A stretch of DNA of 64,000 bases from Polyodon spathula. Its lineage: Eukaryota > Chordata > Actinopteri > Acipenseriformes > Polyodontidae. Location: assembly GCF_017654505.1 (NCBI RefSeq), contig NC_054548.1, forward strand, positions 38,089,045-38,153,044, read 5' to 3'. Shown here piece after piece: positions 37,768-49,653 of this stretch; the first letter of the stretch is position 1; each line of letters starts with the position of its first letter. A model generated the notes under the pieces. That model was not told the DNA's origin and did not search any database. It was given only the letters and a program-made list of their open reading frames with translations. The position numbers and the translations under genes were made by a program.

Positions 37768-38369
37768 TATCACAAAGACGGCCCGAGTGGGTGACATCAG
37801 ACCAGAAACAGGAACCAGGAAATAAGATAGAGGTGGAGTTTGGTGGAGCTGAGCGAATGGTCTCGCTCAGCATTTAACAGCACACAGACAGACAGAAAAT
37901 AAATGGTTGTAAGACAAACAAAAACACAGGACACGGCACTGGTAGCCAAAATAAACAGACAAACAAAACGGACTAACACTAAACAAACACGGTGAGCTGA
38001 TATTTTACTTCTTCTTATTACTTCCGTCTCCAATCCTGTTCTCCACTCACCGAACACACAACCCTGTGTGAGTGAAAACATGCAGCTTTTATGCAGCTGT
38101 ACTGAGACTCGATTGCTAATCAATCATTCAATTGGAGTCTCGGTACAACTGCACGTGAATTAATAAAGTGCAATTCCCCGTGCTCACATATAATTACTTT
38201 TTACTTGCAAGTAAAGTGCTGTGCAATCCTTGTGCCTAAATACAAATATACATTTTAAACACTTGTGTTACACAGACCCGTTTATATCCCGTGTACCAAT
38301 GACTATACACCAACATTAACACACAACATACAACTAAAAATACACACAGGGGCGGGGCACTTTGCCACA
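37768..38369 (-). mobile_element. Solo LTR, family A, inside DIRS RT
   Basis: Left edge TATCACAAAGACGG (TAT in place of the usual TGT) and right edge TTTGCCACA match the family A ends. The flanks CTGCT (37,763-37,767) and GTGCT (38,370-38,374) differ at one position, consistent with an aged 5-bp duplication. DIRS coding homology (LFGTPSFSWCHDYVHDGPASGL up to 37,767 and VLQTEVAALLGKPAIR from 38,372) is continuous if the LTR is ignored, which confirms a clean insertion. The TGACGTCA site seen in the relatives is TGACATCA here. Confidence 0.85.
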
Positions 38370-38371
38370 GT

Positions 38372-39354
38372 GCTCCAGACCGAAGTGGCAGCCTTGCTGG
38401 GCAAGCCTGCCATTCGTCTAGTAGATCCTACCTATCGCAGAGAGGGTTTCAACTGGAGATACTTTCTGGTACCGAAGTGGGATGGTGGCTTTCACCCCAT
38501 CCTGGACTTGCGGTTTCTAAACCTGGTTTCTAAAACAGAAGGGGTTCCACATGCTGACTCATCGTCACATACTCCAGTCTGTCTGGCCCGGCGACTGGTT
38601 CACCACGGTGGACTTACAGGACGCGTATTCTCACGTTCCCATTCGTCCACAGCACAGGAAATACCTTTGCTTCGCCTTTCAAGGCAACGCGTACAAGTTT
38701 TCTGTGCTGCCGTTCGGCCTCTCCCTAGCTGCCGGTACGTTTTCAAAGTGCGTAGACGCTATCCTCGCCCCCTTGCGGCTGCAAGGAGTCAGAGTGATGA
38801 ATTACCTTGACGACTGGTTGATCTGTTCCCAGTCACAGGAGGGAGTGGTGGCCCACACGGTGCTAGTGACAGAGCATCTAGTGAGGCTGGGCCTCACCAT
38901 CAACGATGCCAAGAGTCGGCTGACGCCAGCGCAGTGCATAACGTATGTGGGGCTCCGGCTGGACTCCACCGCGATGTGCGCATACTTATCGGACGACAGG
39001 GTAGCAGCTTTACAACATCACCTCTCCCTGTTTCGGCAGGGACCGAAGGTGTCCCTTGTTTTGTGCCAACAACTTCTGGGTCTGATGGCAGCAGCGGTAT
39101 CAGCCATCGAGCTGGGTTTATTGCGCATGCGCCCACTACAGACGTGGCTCAATGTGTTCCGTTTGCATCCCAAACTCGACATGCACCGTCGGCTGACAGT
39201 GTGCCTTGCGTGTACGGCGGACCTGCGCTGGTGGAGGATTCCCTCTCACCTGCGTCAAGGAGTTAAAATGGAGGCGATTTACACCCACAGGGTAGTGATG
39301 ACGGACGCCTCCAATGTCAGGTTGGGGTGTGGTCTGCTAAGTCAGAGGAGTTAG
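38372..39354 (+). pseudogene. DIRS reverse transcriptase and start of RNase H
   Basis: One frame gives EVAALLGKPAIRLVDPTYR..NWRYFLVPKWDGGFHPILDLRFLN. A one-base shift near 38,540 leads to the main frame ending at 39,354: TVDLQDAYSHVPI with the first catalytic Asp, CFAFQGNAYKFSVLPFGLSL, and NYLDDWLI with the Asp pair at about 38,808-38,813. The connection domain follows, then VMTDASN, the first RNase H Asp (about 39,301). A stop at 39,352-39,354 comes with a deletion: the segment that should carry the RNase H Glu between TDAS and HTDNTS is missing. The RT core itself looks well kept. Confidence 0.88.
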
Positions 39355-39610
39355 CGGACCCTGGTACTTCCTACTTTCTACCCGTGGTGCGGAACAGACA
39401 TGTGCTGATCCACACAGACAATACATCAGTGGTGACATATGTTAACCACCAGGGTGACCTTCGGTCCCCGGGGTTGCACCGCCTAGCCTTCAGGCTGCTG
39501 ATTTGGGCCCAACATAACTTACTGTCCCTTCAGGAGACGCATGTTCCGGGCGTGGAGAATCGGGCGGCAGACCTCCTCTTGAGGGAGGGCCTGCACCCAT
39601 CGGAGTGGCG
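39355..39610 (+). pseudogene. DIRS RNase H, C-terminal part
   Basis: In the frame open from 39,327, PVVRNRHVLIHTDNTSVVTYVNHQGD holds the third RNase H Asp, and GLHRLAFRLLIWAQHNLLSLQETHVPGVENRAADLLLRE completes the fold. RNase H would remove the RNA strand after reverse transcription. The preceding Glu motif is lost by deletion. Immediately after LLLREGL the sequence jumps to the recombinase, omitting the connecting region that DIRS copy 2 retains. Confidence 0.8.
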
Positions 39611-40442
39611 TTTTTTTTATTTTCAAGATTGGTGCCGTACTAACGGTCATGATCCAGTTTCCTGTTCTGCAAGATCTGCTTGAGGCTGGTAGATCACCTT
39701 CCACACTGAAGGTATACCTAGTGGCTATTTCTGCTTGCCATGCACCCGTTGACTCAGTGTCCCCGGGTGCGCTTCTCTGGCTACCCGATTTTTCAGAGGC
39801 GCTCGGCAATTGCGCCCTCCTAGGTGGGCTACTCTCCACAAATGGAGCCTTGAGATTATACTGGAGGCACTCACACAGGTCCCGTTTGAGCCTATATACT
39901 CCATTAAGTTGAAGCATCTGTCCATGAAGACAGCCTTCCTCTTGGCAAGCGGGTTAGTGAGCAGTAGGTGCTGTCTGTGCATAGCTCCTGCATGCGTATT
40001 TTTGATGATTGTAGCAGAGTGTCACTGCATGTAAACCCTGCTTTTCTCCCCAAGGTGGTTGCAGCCTTCCACGTGAATTAGTCCGTGGAACTGGAGTCCT
40101 TTCATCCTCCACTGTTTGAAACAGAAAAGGATAAGAAGTTAAACCTTCTCTACCCAGTTCGGTCATTGAGATGTTATGTAGCTAGGACAAGAGAACTGCA
40201 TCAGTCTGACCAGCTCTTTGTCTGCCATGGAACACGGACCCTGGGACAGCCCCTCTCCAAGCAGCGGCTGTCGCATTGGATTGCGGACACAGTCTCGACT
40301 GCGTATTTTAGTGCTGGCTTACCCACACCTGGGCGGATTGCCGCACATTCCATGAGAGATGTGGCTACGTCATGGGCCCTCTTCCGAGGTGCCTCCGTGG
40401 CTGAAATTTGTGATATGGCGAGCTGGGCTACCCCGCATATAA
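39611..40442 (+). pseudogene. DIRS tyrosine recombinase lacking the active-site Tyr
   Basis: The N-terminal domain is visible as LLEAGRSPSTLKVYLVAISACHAPVD (39,665-39,745). A middle part in another frame reads VPFEPIYSIKLKHLSMKTAFLLASG (39,880-39,955). The catalytic domain is in the frame open from 40,085: LYPVRSLRCYVARTRELHQSDQLFVCHG, SKQRLSHWI, then AHSMRDVATSWALFRGASVAEICDMASWATPH. HS.R contains the catalytic His and Arg. The expected (F)..FY that supplies the nucleophilic Tyr should come next, but the sequence switches to the foldback repeat at 40,443. Inactive. Confidence 0.85.
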
Positions 40443-40745
40443 TCGTAAATCTCGAAAAACTACTAATTTCTAAAACTTTTGTAGTCATTTTTGTATTACT
40501 TTAGTATAAATACATGTTAATTTGGATTCATATGTTGTTTTATTCTGACTTTATGTGAAAGAAAAGACACACATTTGCCCGTTTTCCCATTGGAAATAGT
40601 GATATTTTGAAATATCACTGTCCTGGTCACAAAAGCAAAGTTTGTGGGGAATAATAGCCATTTTCTATATTTTTGAGGCATAAGCAATTAGGAAATAACA
40701 CTTACTACCCAGGAAAAAAAAAAAAAAAAATTGTTACACAGTGTT
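40443..40745 (+). mobile_element. Half copy of the foldback element
   Basis: Matches the right arm of the palindrome at 5,855-6,105 from its loop to its tip: TCGTAAATCTCGAAAAACTA.., TTTGCCCGTTTTCCCATTGG, AATAGCCATTTTC, GCATAAGCAATTAGGAAATA, TTACTACCCAGG and TTGTTACACAGTG. It retains the TTAGTATAAATAC..GGATTCATATG segment that is present in the left arm but deleted from the right arm at 5.9 kb. The junction with DIRS coding sequence falls at the palindrome centre. Confidence 0.85.
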
Positions 40746-41288
40746 ATTTTACTGAACTAATATGAAATCACGGAAACATCATCATTTATAACTAGCCTTG
40801 ATACGACTTGATTTTTTTTTTTTGTGAAATCAACGATTAATATCACGTTTATTTTTAAAATAATTTACCGTTTTTATTTTTTCGATCTTTACTTTTCAAT
40901 TAAAGCAGAGAATGAGTGAAATCGACCTTTATGCTTCAAAACAAAAAACACAGACTTTTTACGCCGTACAGTCATTTAAATGAATGAGAGCATGCTGGCG
41001 CTGCTTCAGTCAACGAGACATTGCAGTCTGACAGTCTTGCCCACGCACTTTACCTAACACTGTCACTTTGATATGACACGATTGTAACTAGAGACTCTAC
41101 GTCCCCAGCCGTGTGGTTAATTCACTGACACTTGTTTTTAATGGCCTGTCCATGGGGGGTCGTTTGTCGTCTCGTGCAGGCTAAATTTCGTGTAAGCACA
41201 TTCATCCATGTATCTAGAGGAGCGATTCGTGTGTTTTTAGTTACTTCTCGCACGTGTTGACTATATAGCTACAGTCATTATCTAGATC

Positions 41289-41290
<2 letters not shown>

Positions 41291-41335
<45 letters not shown>
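41291..41335. repeat. (ATA)n microsatellite
   Basis: About 45 bp of AAT/ATA triplets just downstream of the minus-strand hAT remnant. Confidence 0.93.
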
Positions 41336-41337
<2 letters not shown>

Positions 41338-41343
41338 TTCAAC

Positions 41344-42573
41344 TCAGTGTTTTTGAATGTACCTTGCCGCCGCAGCTACATTGAAGTCCTTTGTGCTTGT
41401 TGTTGCAGTTGCAATATGTAGACATGCATCAACACGACAGTTCTCAAGACGATTCCTTGTGGATGTTTTAATTGAGTTCATGTGGGTGAAGCCTTGTTCG
41501 CAGCAACAGGTGTCAGGGCTCAGTGTCAGTAAAAGAAGTGACAGCCTTGCTAGTTCACTGTATTCATCCTCAGTACTTGACTTAAACAAAATGCACCATA
41601 ATTTGGTAACATCACTGCCACAGCAGTCTGAGTTGAAAAGTGTCTTCACAGCCTCATCCTCGCAGTACAATGTATATTGCATTTCAACTTTGCTGGAGTT
41701 AATGTGCTTTATAAATGTTGTAGCAAGTTTTTGAATTTCTGAGGCTGGTGGCTTTTGTTTGCAGGGGTCCAAATAAAGCATGCATTTCACCAGCACTTTT
41801 TCAGGAAACCTGGACTTGAATGCATGTTCAAGTTTTTTTGCATATTCAATGAACGTTGCTTTTACCTTAGCAATCTCTGTTTCTGACAAGTAGTGCTGCT
41901 CCTCACACTCCCTCAGTATCTCTGTGACCTTGGCACTAGGGATAGACAGGTTGCTTGGAGTTATGAAAGATTCCCATGTAGAATCCTCATGTGAAGGCTG
42001 TTTAAATGGCTTCAAAATTACCTTGCAGTATTTTTCCAGAGACCAGTATGTGTTGTATAGATTTGAGTTCTCTTTCTGCAGCGCTAGATTCATTGATGCG
42101 AGAAGTGGCAAAACCCAATTAAAAAAAACTTAGATATATAATGAATATAGGAGATTGTAACATGTCGTGGATATTCTGGCAACTTGTTCTATTACTCGGT
42201 GACCTATTCCCAAGTGCCTCTCTCTCAAAGTATTGCACTAGAGAATCCTGCAGTAACTCAAACCTCTCAACACAGGCAGCCAAACTTAACCAGCAAATTT
42301 TTTTGTAGTTAACCGGGTTTGAGTTTCTTCATTCAGCTCACATATCTGTCTAAACTCATTTTTTCTTGCAGCCCCACTGAAATGTCGCAGTGTCACTTTG
42401 ATCGTGTCTTCCACAAAGTCAGGTATGACTGATTCAGCGTCTTTAGCCATTAAGACTTGACGATGGGTCATACAGTGCTGGACAAATAAATCGCCATAGC
42501 GATCTTTCAATCGCTTTGAAACAGTTTCACGTTGGGCTAGCATTACAGATGCCCCGTCCAGTGTAAATCCCAA
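41344..42573 (-). pseudogene. hAT transposase remnant, C-terminal half
   Basis: Read on the minus strand. Near 42,570 a segment GFTLDGASVMLAQRETVSKRL..VQHCMTHRQ contains the DG(A)..M and HC..HR signatures of the ZNF862-like hAT core, including the catalytic-region Asp and the Cys/His motif. After a gap or frame break (42,286-42,111), a 255-codon open frame ends at 41,344. Its C-terminus, CCCEQGFTHMNSIKTSTRNRL (about 41,500-41,440), is the hAT dimerisation domain (usual form CERGFS.MN.IKT..RN.L). The N-terminal zinc finger is not seen upstream. Some introns or deletions could explain the gap, but stops make a relic the simplest reading. Confidence 0.7.
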
Positions 42574-44967
42574 ATTATAGATGATTTCTAAATTATTATT
42601 TTTGGTACGATAAAAAATAGTGAGTGGTTTTACCGACGTTTATCCTATATAAATGTATTTCAGTCGACGTTTACGAGCTTTACCGATTAATATCGAAAAG
42701 TAGCAAGCCTATTTATAACATATTTAAAAGCACAATAATTGCAAACAACATTCATCTACCTGTAATTTTAGGCAACTTGAAAACTGAACAAAAATTGTTA
42801 TGCACGTACCTTACATATGTGCTCCTTTTCGCACAGTCTCCTTAGCTTAACCGTTTAGCTGCCACTCGCTGAAGTTGATTTTACAGGGAAAACTTTTTTT
42901 TTATCCCCATAAACAGTTATGATGCTTATACCAAATATGTCACATACATTGTTTTGGGTGTGAGTCTATTTAACGAAAGATGTTAAACTTTTATATACGA
43001 ATAGGGTGACCAGACGTCCCGATATTATGGGCTTTGTTCCGCGTCACAACAGTACCATTTGTCCAGATTTTTAGACTAAACGTTGAAAACCCACGCATAA
43101 TATGTTGAATTTTTATTTTCTCGTTATGAAATTTCGTATATGGGACTGTAGTACTGTCGCGGTGCAACAGCATACTCTACTGTGTTGTTCGAGTGAGTTG
43201 TTTGCATTGCATCTATGCGGCTATCCAATCACGTTAACCTGCAGTCATATGATGCAGTAGGGATCAGAAATTTCAAATATCTGGCACATCATGAATTATA
43301 TCTGTCTACTTCCTGTGACTGGAGGTAAGAAGTATGCTCTGTGGTTGCAAATACGTTACATTTTGTTGTGGAAGACACCATCTTTGCATTAGCCGTCATG
43401 GCTGTTTTGACTGCCAGTATGTAGCCTGCTGGGGTCACGTGACTGCAACCCTTCACTTGGATTGTTTACATCACGTGGTTATGTACGTTGTCCTCAGCAT
43501 TATTGAAATTTTAAAGTAAAAATATATGAAAACTTGACAACGTTTTTATGTACACAAATATTCACTAGTACACACTTGAACAAGAACTGTTGAATATTTA
43601 TTTTTGTTTCATGCAGTATTAAATGGTAGTGTTGATAGGATAGTAAAAAATAAATAAGTAACTATCAAGATAAAGAAATGAAGAAATAAAGTCTATATAT
43701 TCATCTATTTCAATATTTGTATTAATTCATTAATTAATTAGTTTGTTTATTTATTTATTTATTTATTTATTTATGTTTCACTTTTACCAAATATATAGGC
43801 TATCTTTCAGCCTAGCTAATTCTCAAATTAATGTTCCTTTTTTTCCAGTGAGGACCACAAATAGTGTTACTCTCATCAACTAGTATCAAGAGGAAACTGT
43901 ACTTACTTGAGGGACCACAATGAGCGTTACAGAGACAGAAACCAAAAATTCAGAGATCAGACTCTCAGAATGATGACGACTCTCTCAAAAAAAGTCCAGA
44001 GAATTCTGTTGACTGACTTCATCTTTCAAAATAGTGTTTGTCTCAGCTAATCATGTAGCACCGACAGTAACACAACAGGCTTGCAAACTGAAAGGTATAG
44101 TTTCAAATCGCATGTATACCAGACCTTTTTTTATGTAAATACGCTTTGCTGATAACTTGGCACAAGGAGCTACCATTCCTCTCAATTCAACCAAGCACAT
44201 GACAGCCATGCATAGTAGCACTGCTTTCACGTCACCGTTTTATACCTCAATATGATTATTGTTAGGCTGTGGGTGGATGGAAGAGGGTGATACATACAAC
44301 TGTACTAATTTTACTTTTACCAGAATTTGAAGACACCTTGAAGGCTGAATGCATCCTGGGGAGGTACACTGGCAGAGTTTCTTTTCAGTTTAGAAAGTCT
44401 AAATTATCTCTCCATTGTCGTGAGAATGTAATCGTGAGAATGTAATGTAGCAGACCAATATCATGCACATTCACGCTATAGGAAGTGCATGGCCAAAACA
44501 TGGTACAGCTTAAAAAGGGTAGGTAAATCGTCTTCTCATGCTAAAAATCTGTGCAAAGTGATGAAACAACATAGTTTTTTTTTTTTTGCATGGAAACATG
44601 ACTGAAAGCTTATGTTCATGACACTTCGTCCAGTCTGTGACGTAGCCTTACACACCTTTTTTGCTACAACTAAAGGTCATACCAAGCAATTCTTTATTAA
44701 CAGCTGAGGTCTGCTGGAAGTAATCCTGGCAAGGTCTTTGACCAAGTAGGAAAAAATAAGCATACAGTACGAGGGGCTTGAGACCTCTTCATTCAGTATT
44801 TTTTATTTTTTTTTATGTGACACCATTTATTCAGCTTTTCAAATCATTGCCATTTGATAGTGGATCAGATAGCGGATTGTTTTAAGCCGGGACTACTCTG
44901 TCTCTTAGCAATAAGATGCAATTAATTGTACACTAGCATTAAGTAGCATCTATCATGGGTTTGTTCC
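42574..44967. other. No recognisable gene
   Basis: 42,600-42,840 probably belongs to the hAT element's 5' side (TTTACCGACGTTTA, CCGATTAATATCG) but has no coding motif. TAGGGTGACCAGACGTCCCG at 43,003 resembles the terminus of a widespread vertebrate DNA repeat; no partner end found. A (TTTA)n run lies at 43,745-43,775. The phrase GTCGTGAGAATGTAAT is duplicated at 44,417-44,446. Confidence 0.45.
43745..43775. repeat. (TTTA)n microsatellite
   Basis: About eight TTTA/ATTT tetranucleotides in a row. Confidence 0.9.
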
Positions 44968-45357
44968 TGTGGGAGGGTAGAAGCCTTGCTGTAAATAGTG
45001 CATTTTGCTTGTACATTGTTTAACTAAAGTTTAATTACTTTGAATTTAAGTTTGGCAGGAATGGGGTTAATTCCATTCCTGCCCAGATCCACATGTGGAA
45101 TGTGGCTGGGTCTTGATTGACTAATTGATGGTCTATCAAGCCCTAGCCACAAAAACGAAGTCAGTGTTAGTTTAGGGAATTGAATGGGAGCTGATAGCTC
45201 TGTTTGGGTGTTGGTCATTGAATTAGATTTAAATTTGTTTGCTTAAATCTTGTTTTTCAGTCAATAAAAGTGCAACAGCACTTTAAACTGCAACCTTCTG
45301 CCTCTGGATCTGCTTCCTGCCATTTCACAGCCTTGGCTGTGATGTGATCCTGTTACA
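44968..45357 (+). mobile_element. LTR (family D), 390 bp
   Basis: Begins TGTGGGAGGGTAGAAGCC and ends GATCCTGTTACA, with TG...CA ends. It holds the body TTTGGCAGGAATGGGGTTAA.., GTGGCTGGG.., a polyadenylation signal AATAAAAG at 45,264, and CTGCCATTTCACAGCC before the end. I recognise the layout as a gypsy-like LTR. The flanks GTTCC and GTGAG do not match, so this is not a clean solo LTR with duplication. It may be one LTR of a decayed element or a recombinant between two insertions. No internal coding region follows. Confidence 0.55.
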
Positions 45358-48300
45358 GTGAGAAGGAAAGGACATTTGGCAGCCCAAAGGTTAATAGAAT
45401 ATTGAAATGTCAGAAGATTGATGATATAGTTCTCTTTTTGGTGGAACATGCTGAAACATTCCTTGCCCTTTTGCATTTAAGTTTGCCTAAGCAGTTTTAA
45501 AGGGTACTATCCCCAGGTTGTATGGTACTGCAGAACAAGACTTTAATGATAAAATACACTAGGAAAGACAAGCTTCTCTTGTCAGTGTCAGTAAATAAAT
45601 AGCTTTAATCTGTCTTCATTACAGCCATGCATGGCATAGTACAAGACTGTACCTGGTGGGAGGATGAGTAATATGTTCTTGAATTTCTGGAGTGCTAAGT
45701 AGCATGCTGTGGCTTTCGTTTGGAGCAGGTGAGTAATCTCTGCAGAAAAGTGCTGTCCCTGTTACTCTTGTTTTCCATGTGTGGAAAAGGTCACAACAAT
45801 TTTAGATGCAAACTAAAACTCTTTAAACATGTTAAATGCTTGGTCTTACTAGAGGGTCAGTACAAGATTTTCTTTGGGTCAATTTCATTTTCTGAGAACA
45901 AGCCAGGTTAATTTTCCTATTAAGAAAATACAATTAGGTTTTCTATTGGTTTACTTATTAGATGAGGCGTAGATTGATTGCTCTGAGGAAATGCGCATAC
46001 AAAAAATTAAAACAAATGGTTGTGTTAGGCCAAGAAGAAAAGATAAGTCAGTTACCAAGGGTTACACAAACCATCATGGATACTCCAGTGACAAAGTAAA
46101 CCTGCTGCTGTTGAAAAAATGTGGAGTCTTACTTAGAAATGCCATGAAAAATTTAAAAGATGGAGGTTTTAAAGCTAAACTACATATTAGACTACTGAAT
46201 AAACAGCATAAGCATGTACCTTACTGAGATTAGAGTGTAAAATGGCATGTATTGAAGAAAAATCATGTTATACTGTAGGTGTTAAATTAATATCCAGGTT
46301 ATTAAATGCTGTTGATTGGCCCGGCTTTGATTGGCCTCTGACCACTCGCAGGACGACGGCTCCATTCAGGCTGAAAAAGTCTGGATCACACCCATCTTAT
46401 CATTCTCTTAAATAAATACAAATAATAAAGTTTTTTTTTTTTTTTTTTTTTAATGGTTTGTATGTTTATTTGCTATTTCAGTACACTCGACAAACACTCT
46501 TTAAAACAGAATACATACATTTACAATATTTCAGTGTTTTGATCATTAAACTAATAGACAAGTTCTATCAACAAATTCCTGAGAACTCCAATTTAAGAAT
46601 TAAGACTCGACTAGTGCAGTGGTGGAGGTACTCTGGCTGATACTTAGAAGAAAAATGTTAGCATTTATTTGCAATCTTTCTTGTGCCTCATCCCTGTCAT
46701 ACAGGGGATACAATACAAATAACATTAGAGCACTAAATGTTTGAGATATTGTTACAGTAAAACAATAAATACAACTGTAAGCAGAGAGATTTCTAAATTG
46801 ATCACAAGGGACTGATGATTTTGAATGAAGTCCCATTCCCATGTATGTCTTGGCTGTCAAAATACCAAACTTCACTCAATTATATTTATATTATACATGA
46901 GTCCTTCACAATATAGAAATGTTTATATTATAATGCAGTATTTTAAAAGGTGCTCCGATTAGAAGCCACACAACACGTCCTTCCATATAACGAGCACTGT
47001 CCTGTGTAGGTCTACAAATGCATAGGACTTCAGTATGAAAGCATCGCTTTAAATGCAGTTTATTTTTTATAAATTCATAGAATTCTAATTAGTGTGGAGG
47101 GTTGTGCAAATTTATTTGATGAGGTGGCAGCTGGTGGTCCCTCAAAGATTAATCTACCCCTTCTGGAATGTCATTGGCCAATCAAAGTGCTCCCTCAAAC
47201 TATGCAGTTGCATAATACTTTGTCTTAAATTGACATCTCCAGCCAAGAAGAGAAAAGGCTAGCAGTCCCTTTAATTTAATGAAAAATATGTGCTAGTTTT
47301 TATGTTAATGATTCATTTGTAGGCTTTTTTTAAGTAGATTTTTTATCAATCGCTGTGTACCAGACTCAGAGGCAGCTTTACATGTCAATGACTGTGGTAT
47401 GTTCCCTTCCTTTTATGGGTCAGAAGATGTTGTGGTCCTCGACCAGGATCATTTACTGACTGTGCTACATCTTGCACAGGATGATCTGAATGCGATTCAC
47501 AGAACATATGACACGGCTCAGGCTAGGCAACTAGGTGGCCTGACCTATCAGGCACAAACTGCAGCTATTTCAGTTAATAAATCCATTTCCCAGAGTGCCT
47601 CAAAGGTAGGCAACAGTGGTACAATATGGTGTACAATGCAGTAAGTGCAATATCAAGCTTTTTTTTGGTTACAATTTACAATAATAAAATAAGTTAATAT
47701 ACAGTTTTCTTTAGTTTATATTATAACATTTTTTTGCTGTCCTCATCAATCTGATTAGTGACCCCTACAATACTTTAAGGAAAGTGTTTTCCAGTATTCT
47801 ACCATTAAACACTAACATCATTACTTTAATATTGAAAAATAAAATATCCATGTAAACTTTTCATAATTTCTCTAAAAATACACTTTAAAATTACCTGGAA
47901 GCGAAATAGGCTTCCCCTTCATCACTGAGTATATCAGTCTCTTATTTAAATTACCACATTTTCAATTTGTGATCGCCTATGGCTCCCATAGTAAAATAAA
48001 TAAATAAATAAAATAAAATACTACAGCATGGAGAGTGAGTGTGGCCAGAATTCTTTTTGCACCAAATTGCTCATCTAGACTAGAGCCCACAGCCCAAAGA
48101 GAACAGTGCATTGGTCTTTGTGTTGTGGTAGATGAGGGAGTTAAATTGTTTGGAGATGGCTTACCTGGTCAGGGTTCAGTAGCTTGACAACATTGTTTGG
48201 CATGACTGCGAGAACAGAGGTCTTTCAATCTTTGAAAAAGTATGTATGAACATTGGCTATAAAAACAGATGCTGGTTATAATGTATACAGAGCAATATCA

Positions 48301-49480
48301 AATTGCACTATATTGTAAGGTGACAGTTAAACTGAAAAAAGAGAGTAATGTGAGGTTAACCTCAAGTGTGTCATTCTTCTTCTAACACCTAGGTAGCAAT
48401 GCTTTGCTTGACTGCTTTGCACTACAACTTTCAACTATGGGACTGAATCTGCTTAATTTTGTATCCACACTTTTACTTTAATGGTGTGCTCCTGAACCTG
48501 TGTGATTCCACTGTTTCTGGTAACAGCATTTTGAAAATGTTGCTCAAGTAAGCTTTTTCGTATGCTGTAGGCCCTGTAAACCCTACAGTGTAGGGTTTGT
48601 AGAGAAAGATGATAACATACATTGTTTTATATAGTCGTGTCTGGCCAGGCAGATGGCTTGCAATTTATAATGTTGAATTCATATAGGTTTTGACGTGCTT
48701 GGAAGCATGTTAACTCTTCAGATAGACATTAAAGTCGCTGTGTGATTTAGAGTCTGGGTGCTATTAATGGGGCTCAGACATGTTGAATTGTGCTTATTTT
48801 TATTTCACCTTGGTTATAAAAAGAGTAATTTGGTTTTAGTCTCAAAACAGTCAACATTGGTCCCAGTGATACCTGACACGTGTTCTTCATGTGCAAAAGA
48901 ATACTAGATTCAGTATTGCCAGGTGCAGATCCTAGATACCCTCATGGGAGCTATGAATGAACATAAAAATCAGTAACACCATATGCACATAGTAATGCAC
49001 ACATGCGAACAAGTGTACTTCTTTTCTTGCAACTTGTTGTAAGCTTCCATTTCCTACAAGACTTGATTGGCCATATGAGTCCTCACCATCTGGTGGTTTG
49101 CAGCATTCAGTTTTTCTTTGTACTTGTTCAGCACATACTTGATCCAACTGCTTTTCTAACCCGTGCACCCTTTCCGATTTGGGTGCTTTTAAGTTGTCCA
49201 GCAGAGCTCAATCAAGGCTTGAACAGACTTCAAGTGTGCTTTTCTGTCATTATATAGACACAACAATAATGCAACACAAATGTTGAGCCCCCAGCTGTGT
49301 GTCCTTTTAAAGAGAAAGTAGCTTCAAATGTCATTACAAAACCACCATGCTCTTGTGTTTTAAGAGTTGCAATTCTGTTGAGTGGTTCTGGGTTCTATTG
49401 ATCCAATATGGAGTTGTTCTATTTTTTCTCCATATCTGTCATTGCCTGCCTTCTTTCTAACTCACTAGCACTGATCAGAT
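45358..49480. other. Long stretch without recognisable genes
   Basis: About 4 kb. One open frame at 45,991-46,227 (78 codons, Lys-rich) has no family resemblance that I can name and composition like chance. A poly-T tract lies at 46,431-46,452 and an (AATA)n-like run at 47,993-48,020. No transposon termini identified. Confidence 0.45.
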
Positions 49481-49486
49481 TTCATG

Positions 49487-49653
49487 TGACAAAATGTACT
49501 ACCTTTTCACCAAAGGCTGAACCAGTAGAGTTGAAAGTTTTCATTTGAAACACAGTTTGAAAGGAATAGTGACAAAATGTACTACCTATTCACCCAAGGC
49601 TGAACCAGTAGAGTTGAAAGTTTTCATTTTCACACAGTTTGAATGGAATAAAT
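49487..49653. repeat. Tandem duplication, two units of about 82 bp
   Basis: GTGACAAAATGTACTACCT.TTCACC.AAGGCTGAACCAGTAGAGTTGAAAG is followed by TTTTCATTT..CACAGTTTGAA.GGAATA in each unit (49,487 and 49,570). The units are about 95% alike, so the duplication is fairly recent. Confidence 0.9.

Larger units (their letters stand above)
36018..40442 (+). mobile_element. DIRS-type retrotransposon (copy 1), 3' truncated
   Basis: The element begins near TGTTCCCTTTCAATTCGAAG with a vertebrate DIRS-like leader, including CAGTGACCCTCTCGATCC and the pyrimidine-rich GAACATTCTCTTTTGC. It then encodes Gag (36.5-37.6 kb), RT and RNase H (37.6-39.6 kb) and a tyrosine recombinase (39.6-40.44 kb). GC content is visibly higher than the surroundings, as expected of recently copied coding sequence. 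The frame is broken several times and a family A solo LTR sits at 37,768-38,369. The 3' end, including the last catalytic residue and the terminal repeat, is replaced by a half foldback element at 40,443. Confidence 0.9.

Noticed and set aside
31680..42573. The hAT zinc finger at 31.7-32.3 kb and the hAT C-terminus at 41.3-42.6 kb as two parts of one split element
   Set aside because: Both are on the minus strand, but the N-terminal part lies at lower coordinates than the C-terminal part. This is the wrong order for a single minus-strand gene, so they are separate copies.
45991..46227. Lys-rich 78-codon ORF as a small host gene or exon
   Set aside because: Composition fits AT-rich non-coding DNA, there is no known motif, and no clear splice sites bound it.
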